Shown one piece after another: positions 31,986 through 41,395 of a DNA stretch of 64,000 nucleotides; position 1 is the stretch's first letter; each line of letters starts with the position of its first letter. The DNA is from Deinandra increscens subsp. villosa. Taxonomy: Eukaryota > Streptophyta > Magnoliopsida > Asterales > Asteraceae. A program made the translations under genes and the position numbers. The stretch lies in the NCBI GenBank assembly GCA_039602395.1, contig JBCNJP010000010.1, positions 36,730,590-36,794,589 of the forward strand. Direction: 5' to 3'. The notes under the pieces were generated by a model. It was not told where the DNA came from and did no database searches. It worked only from the letters and a program-made list of their open reading frames with translations.

Positions 31986-34393
31986 CTTGTGATATTAAAT
32001 GTCTTCGATCTTTGAAATTCTTCTTCTTGAGTGGCTGGCATAGATGTTGATGAAGATTCTTTCCGCAAAAAATCTTCAATGGGTTTCATGATGGGCACAT
32101 GGGACTTCCTCTTGATCAGCATCAGCTCGAACTTCTTGAATTGAACAAGCAATGAAATGGAGGACTCTCATTGACTTGCTTCTTTTGAAAGCACTGGTTC
32201 TTGCTGAATCTTCGGTAACTGTCTTGAATCTTCAAAACAATTAGAGGTTAAATTTTGAAAAACCTCTAACTGTGAAGACCTTGATTGTTGAACTTCAAAC
32301 TTCATGAACTCTGACTGCTCTCTGTATCATTTTCTTTTTCAAAGATTGACTTGAAATCTTCAGCTTCCCCTAAACATGTGAGCAATTTCTTTGAAAGACT
32401 TTTGAAGCTTTTGGATACTTGTAAAGATACCAACAACTTCCCCTGAACAGTTGCTTTTCAGATGGAAGTCTTGTCCGGTTGGTTTTTTAACTTGAGCAGC
32501 AGCAACATCTTTCTATCATCAACTTGTCTGACACACATTTGAAAAAATATACACTACCAGACATGTGATGACTGGTCTTTGGGTTAGGAGGTAATTATCA
32601 TCTGTTTAGTTGATTCAAATTAACATAATTTTAACCAAAAACCCTAATATAGATTACGGGTTTTCTATAAAACTTCCCCTGAACCCAAAGACCTCTAAAG
32701 ACTTCCCCTTAGCTGATTACTTCCCCTGAAATAATACATATTATCTTCGAGTTCCCTTCAGATACTATGTATTATGGAAGTCTTTTCATTAGATAATAAG
32801 TATCATCCTTGAGTTCCCTTCGGATAATACTTATTATCCTCCCTCCTTCCCCTAAAAATTTGTCAAGATCTGACGGAGGAAGTCTTTTCCTTTAGATAAT
32901 AAGTATCATCCTCGAGTTCCCTTCGGATAATACTTATTATCCCATACTCCTTCCCCTAAAAATTTGGCAAGATCTGTCAGGGGCATATTGTCATGCATTA
33001 AGACCCATGAAAAACACATTTTGACTTCTCAAATCAACCTGGCCAAGACGAAAACACATAAAAAATGAACTTAACGACTCACACACTAAAGATAAAAATA
33101 AACAAATACTTACCAAACCAAACATGAGAAAGTTTACAAGGGATCAAACCGTATGAATCTGACTGAGGAACCCTTTTCAGCTTCAGTTACTTGACTAGTC
33201 CAGGTGATTGCCGGTATGTTTGTCCGCTTTAAACTCAAACCCGTTTAATCCCAACCGAATGCGTCATGCTTAATATAGTACAATATTACCGTCATGTTTA
33301 ATTGTCCCCACACCCAAGCGTACACAGCAAAACCTACCCAACCTCAGAGTTTATTGAGGATTCACAAACCCCCAACTTGAGGAACCATGCACCACGGCTA
33401 TGACTACCACTTATTTTCATTAACCATCAGTTGGTGATCAGGTCGGCCGCTAAGCACACAAAGAAGACCAACTGAGTGATTATTTATTCTCTTTTCTTTT
33501 TCATTTTTTTTTTTTTTTCATTTCTTTTTCTTTTCTTTTTCTTATGTGGTGTAGTCATATCAGCAGAAACATGGCGTGTGAGAGAGTGAATACTAGGTAT
33601 AATTACCACTCTCAACCCGTTTTTGCTGGGACTTAGTCTTTTAAACCATGCAACCTAGGATGGGAAACTAAACATATATATCTTTTAAGTTCACTGCACT
33701 TTCATTGGAGGTCATAAGTTTAGGTCGAGCCTACCGAGCATATCACCGTGGAGCTTGCCTTTCACTTCCGCCTTACGCGTGTCAGCCATCTCCAACCCGG
33801 TCATTCATTTTACTTCCCCTAAACTTCTCAAAAACAAGACACAAACAATTAAAAATTGAAAAGCACACTATTTGAGGGGTCAACATTTTCATCTCTTCCA
33901 TTTCTTCCCCTTGCTTTTTGATTTTTAATGTCACAATTTTGTGAACATCAATTTTTTTTTTTTTTTTTTAAATAAACTCACAAACACACTTAAAAGAACA
34001 AAACACAAAATTTTGAAAATATCTGGCCAAGCTAACTTTCAAAGTATTGATTTGAAAATTTTAGAAAATTTGGGTTTCATGACATGCACACGTTATTTCA
34101 TTTGAGGTCAAACACATAATCAATCAACAAGTGAAAATTTTAGGAAATTGTTTTGACTCAAAACACCCTTTGTTGCCTCATCATCCAAACAATCAAGTTA
34201 AGAACAGTACCTTTCATGCTGATATTTACCTTTTACCTCTCAATGAGACATACCTTCCATTTATAGATTACTTGACATAACATGAAGATACGTCTCCTAA
34301 ACTGTGCCTGGAACAATCACTTACCAACAAACAACTTAATAAAAAAAATGTTAGTGATAATCCTCCTTGATCGTTCCTGCACAGAGTGAGAGA
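31986..34393 (-). other. Copia-C noncoding 3' region
   Basis: 2.4 kb without an ORF. It contains many AGGGGAAG tracts (minus strand) resembling the polypurine tract, a repeat of about 105 bp at 32690-32985, and blocks shared with Copia-J: GACTGAGGAACCCTTTTCAG (33160-33179 and 49730-49749), a GATTGCCGGTAT block (near 33206 and 49786), and GAGCCTACC(G/A)AGCATATC (near 33727 and 50461). Related blocks occur in Copia-E. Conservation of noncoding DNA between different elements suggests cis-acting RNA or DNA signals. Confidence 0.7.
32690..32985. repeat. Tandem repeat of about 105 bp with palindromic arms
   Basis: Two clear units (about 32775-32870 and 32885-32985) and a diverged third half upstream. 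Each contains GATAATAAGTAT and the inverse ATACTTATTATC about 20 bases apart, then TTCCCCTAAAAATTTG and CAAGATCTG. Each transcript copy could form a hairpin. Confidence 0.7.
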
Positions 34394-36313
34394 TTAGTTA
34401 GCCGTTGGTACCCAGGCCATTGTTTTTCTGGGTACACCTGAGGAATCAATAAAGGATACTTCTTGTAAGAACATCCCCTTTGTAAAATCAGGAAATTGGG
34501 ATGGAGCTGCCTTAATTTTTGGTTTCCAAATTCCAGGTGATTTAACATTTGTTTTAGTCACCTTTGGAGTTGTGACCTTAGGTATTTCAACCTTCTTTGT
34601 TTTAGATTCACTTTTCAAAACAGTTTTTGTTTTAGTCACCTTTTGAGTTGTGACTTTAGGTATTTCAACCTTCTTCGTTTTAGCTTCATTTTTTAAAACA
34701 GTTTTAGTTACCTTGGGAGGGGTAACTTTTGGTTTCTCAAGCTTTGGTTGTTTTGAAAAAGGTTTCTTCACCTGTTTTTGGAAATTTTGGTAACTTGGAA
34801 AGCTGTTGTTTTGATTTAAAGATTTTCTTTCAGCTTTGGCAGCACCCCAATGTTGATCAGAGGGTTTAACCTTGGGAGTAACAGTCTTCATTGCCTTAGG
34901 TTTTTGCACCATCATTGGCTTAGACTTCACAGACTCCTGAGATGAAACCCTTTGAGTTTTCGGATAATAGGGTTCATAGGGGCGATACAGACAGTTTCTA
35001 GCAATATGACCAGCAATGCCACAATTAAAGCAAGTCTGCTTCTTTAGATAGAAGTCAGACGTGTACCCATTTGTCTTTGGTGGCATATATGGAGCTGGTT
35101 TGCCTTGTGCCTGCTTCTTTGCTTTGTCTGCAACTCCAGATTTGACTTTCTGCTGGTTTGTCGAAGCCTGTGTTGAACCTGTCCTCATCTTCTTTGTGCT
35201 CTCTGGATTCTTTGACGTTGAAGCACCATTCTTGCAATTACAATGGCAACTGCATGATCCTACTGAAGACATGGGAGACACGGCTACTCCCTTGAGTTTT
35301 TCATTCTTTACTCCAGCTGTTGACTTCATACTCGGATGCTTAATGGTGATCTTTGGCTTCTCAACTTTAGCTTCACTGATCACTCCATCAGTTAGTCCCT
35401 TGAACTTGGAGGAGAAGGATGGTAAGTCATACACAACATCTGGTTCTTGGTCAAACATAGATCCAGATGTCATAAAGATCTTTCCCCCAGACCGTGTTGT
35501 CAAGATCACCTTTTCCCTTTTGACTTCGTCTATTACTTTCAAGCATGGGGTTTCAATTTTAGGGTATGGTTTCAACTCAACCTCAGCTTCATCAGACTTA
35601 GAGTTGTGACACCTGTTGTATTCTTGGCACTCAGCATCATTGTCTGATATATCCTTTACCCTCCCTTCACCATAAGTCATATTTGCTTCATTATCAATTT
35701 CTTCTTGTGTCAATGGTGTAGTTCCAACCAAGACACTATGAATCGGAGGAGCAGCTTCTTTATAATCTGACTTGGTTCGGTCAACTTGATCCTCACTAAG
35801 AAGTATTCCTATAATGTCTCTGGGAACTGGTGGAGGAATAATGCTGTTTGCAGCCAAGGCCTTATTAGTCTTTTCTGATCCAAATCCAGGTGTGTGTTTC
35901 CCAACTTGACCACAAATAACAGCATGTGACAATTCTTTTCCAGCATCGAGCATTCGCTGATTTCTTTCCTGATTGCAATCAAACTTGACTTGCAGCTCAT
36001 CAAATTTTTGTTGCAGTTCATTTAGTGTCTGTGTAAGCTCAGATATCTCAATCCTAGCCCGATCATGTAAGATAGTCTTCTCCGTTGCTAGCTTCCGATA
36101 TTTCTCAATGTCTAATTTCTGAGCTTTAACCTTCTCTTCATTCTTTTGCCATCTACCTTTAAAGGAACTCCTCTCGCATTTTACCTCAAACAATTCTGAC
36201 TGAAAATTTTTACAGATTTGCCTAAGTCCAGGAATTATGCGAGCACAGGCAGGATTAGGGCACATCTCAGCATCTTCGTCCTCAAATATATTCTTTTCTT
36301 CAACCGAATCCAT
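34394..36313 (-). CDS. gag: Copia-C gag-like protein, intact
   Basis: About 640 residues starting at MDSVEEKN (ATG at 36313). The frame opens further upstream to 36388, but that stretch is a 9-base ACGGCAAAA tandem repeat, so the downstream start is preferred. Residues about 30-130 are a predicted coiled coil rich in Glu, Lys and Leu. A cysteine cluster SCSCHCNCKNG follows near 35245. One canonical zinc knuckle, CFNCGIAGHIARNC, lies near 35015. The tail has Lys/Pro/Thr repeats (KTKKVEIPKVTT, twice) and ends AWVPTAN, like the end of gag in Copia-I (AWVPYRN). The UBN2 capsid-like domain is absent. It likely binds RNA and may co-assemble with a full gag; this role is inferred. Confidence 0.75.
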   Translation of the reverse strand: MDSVEEKNIFEDEDAEMCPNPACARIIPGLRQICKNFQSELFEVKCERSSFKGRWQKNEEKVKAQKLDIEKYRKLATEKTILHDRARIEISELTQTLNELQQKFDELQVKFDCNQERNQRMLDAGKELSHAVICGQVGKHTPGFGSEKTNKALAANSIIPPPVPRDIIGILLSEDQVDRTKSDYKEAAPPIHSVLVGTTPLTQEEIDNEANMTYGEGRVKDISDNDAECQEYNRCHNSKSDEAEVELKPYPKIETPCLKVIDEVKREKVILTTRSGGKIFMTSGSMFDQEPDVVYDLPSFSSKFKGLTDGVISEAKVEKPKITIKHPSMKSTAGVKNEKLKGVAVSPMSSVGSCSCHCNCKNGASTSKNPESTKKMRTGSTQASTNQQKVKSGVADKAKKQAQGKPAPYMPPKTNGYTSDFYLKKQTCFNCGIAGHIARNCLYRPYEPYYPKTQRVSSQESVKSKPMMVQKPKAMKTVTPKVKPSDQHWGAAKAERKSLNQNNSFPSYQNFQKQVKKPFSKQPKLEKPKVTPPKVTKTVLKNEAKTKKVEIPKVTTQKVTKTKTVLKSESKTKKVEIPKVTTPKVTKTNVKSPGIWKPKIKAAPSQFPDFTKGMFLQEVSFIDSSGVPRKTMAWVPTAN

Positions 36314-36589
36314 TTTCTTTCTTCTGAAAATCTTGCAAAAATCTGCAAAAACGGCAAAAACGGCAAAAACGGCAAAAGTACTTTTCAAAGAATAGTGTCA
36401 AAAACTTAAAACTGAAAAACGGAGGCCTTCGGAGTGGAATTTGGGGGTCCAAACGAGCTCCCCTGGACGTTAGTCGGGGGTAATTCTGGGGCTTGTTGTC
36501 ACGAACGTCGTGTAAAAATTTGAGCTTCTAACTCCAAACGAGTCAAAAGTTACGCCCGTTTCCGTGAAAGTGAGAAAAAGTGACTTTTT

Positions 36590-36965
36590 GCCGCAAAAAC
36601 CCTGTTTCCGATCGTAAACCCTGTTTACGATCGTAATCACCTGTGGATCGTAAACACCTTCAGTCGTAAACACTTAAACCGCCTTAAAGAATCGTAAACT
36701 GTGATTACGATCCTTGATTACGACCCCGTGGTCGTAAACACCTGTTTACGATTCGAAATTGTCGTAAACACCCTTTACGATTAGAAAAAATCGTAAACAC
36801 AAGTACACCAAAAAGTACAATCGTAATCTCCTTTTCTTCAGGTCGTAAACACTTAAAAATGTTGTCTTGATGTCGTAAACAGGCAATCTTCAACAGCAGC
36901 CCAGAACTTTCAGTCGTAAACGCCCAGAACACGAAGAACACAGCAGCAGCAGCGATCGTAAACAC
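36590..36965 (-). repeat. Copia-C leader: TCGTAAAC word array
   Basis: TCGTAAAC occurs eleven times and its inverse GTTTACGA twice in about 370 bases, usually as ATCGTAAACACC. Forward and inverse words lie close enough to pair (for example 36608-36635 and 36740-36760). The word also appears in the LTR near 31715-31750. Position and density parallel the arrays in Copia-A and Copia-B. Confidence 0.8.
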
Positions 36966-37055
36966 CCAGAAACTTCAAATCTTCAACAAAAACCGTACAC
37001 AAACCCAGAAAAACGCTTGAATCTATATCATGTGAGCCTCGAATCGATGATTCTT

Positions 37056-37070
37056 AGCTCTGATACCAAT
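37056..37070 (-). other. Copia-C primer-binding site (initiator Met tRNA)
   Basis: The minus strand reads ATTGGTATCAGAGCT directly at the LTR edge. Confidence 0.87.
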
Positions 37071-37487
37071 TGTAGGTCCTGAAAACTCCTGAATACACGA
37101 TATAATGATCTAACACGAGTGCGGAATCCTCGTGAGAGATTGATTCAAGAAAATAGTAGATGAAGAGATTCAATCTATGATAAAGATTGATTCTTGAATG
37201 AAGAACAAGCTACTATCTTGAAGCAATGAGCTGATCGTAAACGCAAAGATGAAGATGAAATCGTAAACTTGTAACTCAAGGCTTACCTTAATCGTGAACA
37301 TGAGGTGGTATTTATACCACCTCATACAACAAACAAGGCCAATCATAAACATGTTTAGCCCAATCATAAACAACTAAATGGCCCACATGGCCTATTAATT
37401 AAACTAACCTAAGCCCAATACTCATTGAACCCTCTAAGCCCAGCCCAACGTATTTAATATTGCAAGCCTCATAATCTAGTCTCTACA
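37071..37487 (-). repeat. Copia-C 5' LTR
   Basis: 417 bp, identical to 31556-31972, including the palindrome (37300-37325). Followed by the TSD ATTAT. Confidence 0.93.
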
Positions 37488-37492
37488 ATTAT

Positions 37493-37951
37493 TATTTAGG
37501 TTTTCTTCATAAATCCTTCTGTTTTATTAATAATTTTGATTTGCTTTTTCTTCATACTTTATGCTAATTGAAACCTTTGTTTCCTTTTCCTTTTATACTA
37601 ACTCAAAAAGTTGCCTCTTTTAACTTCAAATGTCAAATAGGGATTTTAAATATTATGTGATGTTGTAGACAGTGTACTTCTATTCTCATTCATGTTTGAC
37701 CAATTATATAGAAGTCAACCTTATTACTAGGAATACTTTACGCGGATATGAGGCTATAAGTTATTCAAAGATTTTACTTATTTCTCCTCGTGTCTAATAA
37801 ATAGTATCCGTAAAACAATATTTAGTAGTTGATCCTGTTTTCATCGGGCCATTTTATAAATTTTAATAACCCACTATTCGAGTGTTCGTATTATTTATTT
37901 GAGTTCTACAAGATTAGATAAACAAAATTGATGATTAACAAACGTACAATG

Positions 37952-37997
<46 letters not shown>

Positions 37998-38289
37998 CGA
38001 GAGAATTGATAATTTAACAAAAAACAAGTATCGCGTTAATTTATTGTTGTCGCCACTGCATCCTTCAGATATCGCGCATATAGTAAAAGGAGTACCACAT
38101 TGTAAAGTGTCACCGCTGTCGCATCGCCCACACGAAAACGATGATTGCGTTGTAAATTGTCGTCGCACTACGTCACATTGACAGAAATGAATACCGTGTT
38201 GTAGCTTGTTGTGTCGCTACAACACGCGAACAGAAGACGAATAACACGCTATACATTGTCGTCGCCGCAACGCGTGGGTACTCGGCTAG
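37493..38289. other. Helitron 3' region
   Basis: T-rich DNA without genes, then a (TA)n microsatellite (37953-37995) and a degenerate GTCGTCGC/GTTGTAA-rich minisatellite (38040-38270) leading to the CTAG terminus at 38286-38289. Short repeats next to the 3' end are common in plant Helitrons. Confidence 0.6.
37953..37995. repeat. (TA)n microsatellite
   Basis: About 42 bases of alternating T and A. Confidence 0.95.
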
Positions 38290-38891
38290 TTTTATAAACT
38301 GCAAGACACTATTTTTGGCTTTTCCAATTTTCCTCCTAAACATATATACAACTACCACTTGTAAAAGTACGTGAAAGAAAGAAATTTATCGACCAACACT
38401 GACACTTTTCAATTTTAGATGTTTTCATCAAAAATAGGTTTGAAAAACTTTTTTTTTAAGAATGATAAAGCATTGGAATGCTAAATTATGTAAGTTCTTC
38501 ACTATTAGCAACACACACTTGATGTGTCTTCTTAAAGAAACCTGCAGACACTAGATAAAACATTAGTGATTTTGGGATCGGCCAGAGTCAACAGTCTCCG
38601 GACGCCCGGTGTCTTCAACAAAATCTTTTTTCGCCATGGAAAATAACTCGTGGTTTCCAAATCATGGATGACTGAAAGTTTTTAAATGAAGCCAAAAATT
38701 TATTAACTGCTGTCTTTGTAAAGACGACTTTCTCGTTGATTTAAACTGTGTCAATTGGTGTTCATCAAATTTGACAATTTATATCCACATATTTAGCAGT
38801 TTTGTTCACATATGAATGACTGCTCGCATTACTAGGACACTGAGCAGCAAGATGTCCTGGTTTACGACATGCGTAACACTTTAGGTGAAAA
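38290..38891 (-). pseudogene. gag: Copia-F fragment, right of Helitron (gag tail)
   Basis: Collinear with Copia-E 18079-18379 plus 20450-20750 but without the solo LTR. It encodes the last part of gag, ending in a TAA on the minus strand near 38562, and a diverged EDTGRPE-type signature. It breaks off where a new LTR starts at 38892. Confidence 0.7.
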
Positions 38892-39218
38892 TGAAATTGC
38901 TTGAGCGTGTGGATCTTCTACGTAGTCGTAATGAAATCAATGTAAATGAGTAAAACACGAAGAGTAAATACATATGACTTGTATTAACCACAGAGATGAC
39001 CACAAAGTACACAGAGAAAGTATGACTCAGAAGCCTGAGAATTCTATACAAGACGACGTACTTATACTAGCTATATTACGACCGGCTGAACCTGAGGTTC
39101 GGCCATATGTTCGGACCTGTCCGAACTCCAGGTTCGCTGGGAGTTCGGACCACAGCTACAATGCATGTTTCGTCTTGAATTCGATACTTTACATGACAAT
39201 CAAGACCATGTATCAACA
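38892..39218 (-). repeat. Copia-H 3' LTR
   Basis: Starts TGAAATTGC and ends GTATCAACA on the plus strand, followed by a polypurine tract (AACTCCCCCTCGG, 39219-39231, as its complement). It is related to the Copia-A LTR (shared GAGTAAATAC and ACAGAGA blocks). GTTCGG/CCGAAC words cluster at 39082-39153. No internal coding sequence follows, only about 350 bases of noncoding DNA to about 39575. Confidence 0.7.
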
Positions 39219-39569
39219 AACTCCCCCTCGGCATGTGCAGTATCATCTCCTCTATTAAAACTTGTATCTTGTATCTTCAATTAAACTCTTCCTCGATCTT
39301 GGTGTATTTTAGTATAAACTTTCGAAAATTCAAAAAGATTTTAGGTGGGTTTTTCATATAAAATTTGTAAAAGCCAAAAGGATTTTATTTCTTATTTGTT
39401 TTTCATTTAATCGACATGCGATACAATTAACATTTTCAAAATCTGTTTTCAAAATATCTTTGTTCTCCGAAGGAGATTTTGGCCCAAGATTAATGTTATT
39501 TTGGTGAAAAAGGAAAATTGCACTTCTGTCTTCTGACGATGTAGGTTGAAGATATGACTCGAGCATGGT

Positions 39570-40101
39570 GTAAAGGGGAGTTTGTTAGTAGCAAATGAAG
39601 ATTCCTTTACAAGTGGTCCGGTGATATGATCTTGTTCCAATCATGCTAGCTCTAGTGCAACTGGGATCAAGATTCAAGGTTGATGATCAAGTATTGTCTA
39701 AGTGGGTGTATTTGAAGATCAACGTTTGAAGATTTGAATTTTAGAAAATTTGACGGATACATAACATGCCAAGAGGGAGTTTCTTAGTGCATAGGGCTTG
39801 CCATATGATGTATTGTGTCATTACTATAATAGTTTCTAGAGTGTTCGGTCTGAGTCATTGTGTTTTGTTTGGGAGAATGAGAGTCTCCGAATGAGAGACG
39901 AATGACTACCGGATGAGGTCACACGGTGGGTATGTCATTCGATGGTAGTCCTACTATAAATAGGAGGCTGCACATTCAGAACTTTTTGACCATTCGGTGA
40001 GAGTGTGTGTTTCTATCATTCGGCGTTTGTGAGTCCAGTTTATTCGATGACAATAAAATAACACTTTTATTTACTATTTGATCTTCTCCAGGCTTTATAC
40101 A
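39570..40101 (+). repeat. Copia-K 3' end: polypurine tract and LTR
   Basis: Plus-strand orientation. A tract CCAAGAGGGAGTT (39768-39781) precedes an LTR of about 320 bp (39782-40101) that should begin TG but reads TC. TATA box CTATAAATAGG at 39954-39964. Words CGAATG, CATTCGG and related forms are scattered from 39886 to 40040. A second tract-like AAAGGGGAGTTTGTTAG occurs at about 39575. No pol sequence is attached. Confidence 0.6.
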
Positions 40102-40109
40102 CTAAACAA

Positions 40110-40550
40110 GATCCCTCCCTGGTCACTTACAAAAGGTTTGAAAAGTTAGCTCCATGGTTTTTTGGACCTTATAAGATCCTTCGAAAAGTTGGTACGTTGC
40201 ATACGAATTGGAGCTGCCACCTAACTCTCAGATACACCTCGTCTTTCATGTTTCTTTGCTTAAACTAGCAAGTCTTTCATGTTTCTTTGCTTAAACTAGC
40301 AAGGGGACTCGTAACACCACCGATTATCGCCCTTCTTCCCCTCACACGGGATTGGGAGTATGATGTGCAACCGCACTCGGTGCTTGACCATCGTTTGGGT
40401 ATCGGAGGTTGGCAAATCAGTTCTAGAACTAATCATCTCATGGAAGCACCGCCCACCTGAAGAAGCTACTTGGGATTCCTACGATTTATTTAAGAATCAA
40501 TTTCCAGCTTTGTGACTTGAGGACAAGTCGTCTTTCGGGGATGGAAGTAT
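40110..40550 (+). pseudogene. Chromovirus integrase tail and chromodomain fragment
   Basis: Reading pieces KLAPWFFGPYKILRKVGT and ELPPNSQIHLVFHVSLLKLA (integrase GPY/F region), then EATWDSYDLFKNQFPAL (chromodomain end), in shifting frames. A 32-base segment around TCTTTCATGTTTCTTTGC is duplicated in tandem (about 40228-40300) and shifts the frame. It is a 3' fragment of a gypsy chromovirus, truncated on both sides. Confidence 0.7.
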
Positions 40551-40553
40551 TAT

Positions 40554-41283
40554 TGCAACTCCTATTCGGGTTTAGCATAGGCGACACAAAAGAACTCAAG
40601 CCCAAGCTGTAAGGAATATTGCGCTTGGAAGATTTCCAGCTGAATGCCAATTTTGTTATGTTCCGGCTGAAGTTGAAGTTGAAGCGGAATTCTCACTTCA
40701 AGCGGAACTGGCAGTTCAAGCGGAAAGAAGCAGTTTTGTCTTTTAGCGAATATTCCGGGTGAACTCGATTATCCACCAGATAATGAGTTCAACCGGACTT
40801 TTCCTGAGATGTCTTTTCAGCAAGTCCTATCCTGCAAAAGCTTCTCGTATACTTCTATATCTGATTCAAGCCGCTCTCCTAAAGTAGTATGTTGCTGCAA
40901 ACACGTAAGATATTCCAATTGCCGATGTTTATTCTTTTGGTAGTTTGTATTTGACTTTATTGTTTACGGTCTAGATTAGATCGCATGAGATCAATGGCTG
41001 TCATTGATCTCATCAGCACTATATATAGCTTAGTTAGCTCATAGTTTACACATTATCATCTGTTCTTGAACAACTTGTAATAGTGTATCTTTGAGTTAAT
41101 GCAAATAGTGCCGAGTATTTGATACTTTGTTGTTACTATCTTTCTGCAAATCAAGCATTTACATTATACACAAGAACTAAATATTGCTTAAGTAAAGTGA
41201 AATATAACTTTAATTCCGCAGGGTTATATTTGCAAGTAGAGGGCTTTTGTTTTAGTTTAACTCTAACTAATAACGATCCTACA
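40554..41283 (+). repeat. Copia-I 5' LTR
   Basis: The right edge GATCCTACA (41283) precedes AAGTGGTATCAGAGC. The left edge TGCAACTCC (40554) is tentative. TATA box CTATATATAGC at 41020-41030. AAGCGGAA and TTCAAGCGG words lie at 40668-40735, with related ACCGGA near 40790. Confidence 0.7.
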
Positions 41284-41284
41284 A

Positions 41285-41300
41285 GTGGTATCAGAGCTTT
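41285..41300 (+). other. Copia-I primer-binding site (initiator Met tRNA)
   Basis: GTGGTATCAGAGCTTT next to the LTR end. Confidence 0.85.
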
Positions 41301-41395
41301 GGCTCTCACTTTGAAGACTTTCAGTGCTTCAAAGTTGATACTTTACTTGCTTACTTTACAAGCTTTGCTATTTCTTCTTTCAAAAGGTTTTCAAA

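Larger units (their letters stand above)
31556..37487 (-). mobile_element. Copia-C: complete, very young gag-only copia element
   Basis: A 5.9-kb element with 417-bp LTRs that I read as identical base for base, TSD ATTAT, polypurine tract, primer-binding site and one intact long ORF resembling the C-terminal half of a copia gag. No protease, integrase, RT or RNase H sequence is present. The 2.4 kb between ORF and polypurine tract is noncoding. Identical LTRs mean a recent insertion, so its enzymes must have been supplied in trans. Its LTR, tract and noncoding blocks resemble those of Copia-J. Confidence 0.92.
21329..38289 (+). mobile_element. Putative Helitron, about 17 kb with nested insertions
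   Basis: The left end begins TCTATACTATTATAAT, typical of plant Helitron 5' ends. The right end is GGGTACTCGGCTAG, preceded by the GC-rich CCGCAACGCG usual in plant Helitron 3' hairpins. The insertion lies between A (21328) and T (38290) with no target duplication. Copia-E preserves the empty site: TTTTTCA directly followed by TTTTATAAA at about 18072-18085. Nested CACTA, Copia-C and gypsy-LTR insertions account for more than 11 kb. No Rep/helicase gene is visible, so it is non-autonomous and probably a gene-capture Helitron. Confidence 0.72.

Noticed and set aside
35061..35609. 182-residue plus-strand ORF in Copia-C
   Set aside because: Antisense shadow of the intact gag-like ORF, with no motif of its own.
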